Shown: piece by piece, positions 6,463 through 6,987 of the stretch | Layout: every line of letters starts with the position of its first letter | How positions within the stretch are numbered: position 1 is the first letter of the stretch | Origin: an uncultured Streptomyces sp. | GTDB lineage: Bacteria; Actinomycetota; Actinomycetes; Streptomycetales; Streptomycetaceae | Reading direction: 5' to 3' | Assembly: GCA_946480485.1 (NCBI GenBank) | Contig: CAMLJW010000285.1 | Location: 1-6,987 of the forward strand | Length of the DNA: 6,987 nucleotides | Translations under genes and position numbers: made by a program | The notes under the pieces: model-generated | Databases searched by the model: none | The model's input: the letters and a program-made list of their open reading frames with translations, nothing else | Told to the model about the DNA's origin: nothing

Positions 6463-6987
6463 ATGGCTGGTGCGGACGGGCGTCGGCCGATCGTGGTGGG
6501 TGTCGACCCGGATCCCTCGAAGCGACTGGCCCTCGCCTGGGCCGCCGACGAGGCGGACCGACGTCACCTGCCGCTGCGGCTCGTCCACGCCCAGGGTGTG
6601 CCGACCGGCGGATACCGGTCGGGCGAGGCGCGGCCGTCCTGGGAGGAGTGGAACCGGGCGCTGCACGGGCTGGGTGATCAGGTGCTCAAGGAGGCGGTCG
6701 CCTTTGTCGAGTCCCGGCGTCCGGCGGTGGAGGTGTCGACGCTGCTGGCGGAAGGAGAGCCGGCGTGGGTCCTGCGCGAGGAGGCTCGGGGCGCCGCCCT
6801 GGTCGTGGTGGGCTCCTGGCACCTGAGCAGGCGGCGCGAGATGTTCTCCTCCGCCTCCGTGGTCCTCCCGCTCACCGCCCACGCTCCCTGCCCGGTCGCG
6901 ATGGTGCCGGAGCCGGAGCACGTCAGCCAGCAGCCCGCGTACTTCGTGGTCGGAGTGGTCGTGTGGGCCTTCACCCTTGAATCGGGA
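6463..6987 (+). CDS. Universal stress protein with degenerate nucleotide site (usp3, partial)
   Basis: The frame opened by the ATG at 6463 stays open for 175 codons to the window end. GGAGG (6454-6458) lies 4 bases upstream. Residues 9-149 form a Usp domain: PIVVGVD at the start, AWAADEADRRHLPLRLVHA (25-43) in the first helix and second strand, VVVGSW (114-119), and APCPVAMVPE (141-150) at the end. The nucleotide-binding residues are eroded. VGVDGS is VGVDPD (12-17), and the G-x2-G-x9-G-S loop reads GSWHLSRRREMFSSAS, keeping only the first Gly. A second domain seems to start at YFVVGV (160-165), but it continues VVWAFTLESG where D-G-S would be expected, so it may be altered too. The protein is probably a tandem Usp of near 290 residues with about 115 missing. 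Loss of ATP binding is inferred. It is divergent from usp2. Confidence 0.88.
   Translation, partial: MAGADGRRPIVVGVDPDPSKRLALAWAADEADRRHLPLRLVHAQGVPTGGYRSGEARPSWEEWNRALHGLGDQVLKEAVAFVESRRPAVEVSTLLAEGEPAWVLREEARGAALVVVGSWHLSRRREMFSSASVVLPLTAHAPCPVAMVPEPEHVSQQPAYFVVGVVVWAFTLESG

Noticed and set aside
6166..6921. A 251-codon minus-strand frame covering the third Usp and the divergent gap
   Set aside because: It overlaps two genuine Usp coding regions and the leader between them; the residues show no domain, and the plus strand carries the Usp signature.
6946..6987. A frameshift at the start of the third Usp's second domain
   Set aside because: The other two frames do not restore a D-G-S Usp motif in the few bases left, so a frameshift cannot be supported; the odd sequence is reported as seen.

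Overview
The window comes from a high-GC actinobacterium, most likely Streptomyces or a close relative. Codons end overwhelmingly in G or C, Shine-Dalgarno sequences are strong (GGAGG, AAGGAG, GAGGAG), and the closest family resemblances I recognise are streptomycete. It holds seven protein genes, two of them cut by the window edges, and no RNA gene, transposon or CRISPR array that I can see.

Layout, left to right. (1) 1-190, minus: the first 63 codons of a STAS-domain anti-sigma factor antagonist. (2) 191-405: a regulatory gap with three palindromes of the form GGnC-N4-GnCC, two of them carrying the identical 14-mer GGGCCGACCGGCCC. (3) 406-846, minus: an OsmC/Ohr-family peroxide-detoxifying protein. 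(4) 853-3540, minus: full-length pyruvate, phosphate dikinase (ppdK), whose stop codon lies inside the ribosome-binding site of the OsmC gene, so the two form a tight operon. (5) 3541-3721: a divergent promoter region with three more of the same palindromes. (6) 3722-4141, plus: a small heat-shock protein of the HspX/Acr kind. (7) 4142-4403: a gap with a 17-bp hairpin and a possible SigB-type promoter. (8) 4404-5285, plus: a tandem-domain universal stress protein (Usp). (9) 5336-6223, minus: a second tandem Usp, convergent with the first. (10) 6224-6462: a divergent leader region with two strong inverted repeats. (11) 6463-6987, plus: a third Usp, degenerate in its nucleotide-binding residues and cut by the window end.

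Taken together this looks like an oxygen-limitation/dormancy stress cluster, the streptomycete counterpart of the mycobacterial DosR (DevR) regulon, in which HspX and Usp proteins are also hallmark members. The repeated GGG(A/C)C-N4-G(G/T)CCC palindromes resemble the DevR box (GGGAC-N4-GTCCC) and are plausible sites for a DevR-type response regulator such as streptomycete OsdR; that regulator is not encoded in the window. In this reading ppdK adjusts the pyruvate/PEP/ATP/PPi balance, OsmC removes organic peroxides, Hsp20 holds unfolding proteins, the Usps bind ATP and signal or protect, and the STAS protein feeds into a partner-switching sigma-factor pathway. The gene families are all known. 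The less ordinary parts are the palindrome clusters, an sHSP that appears to lack a conserved core arginine, a Usp with an eroded nucleotide site, and several strong hairpins between genes.
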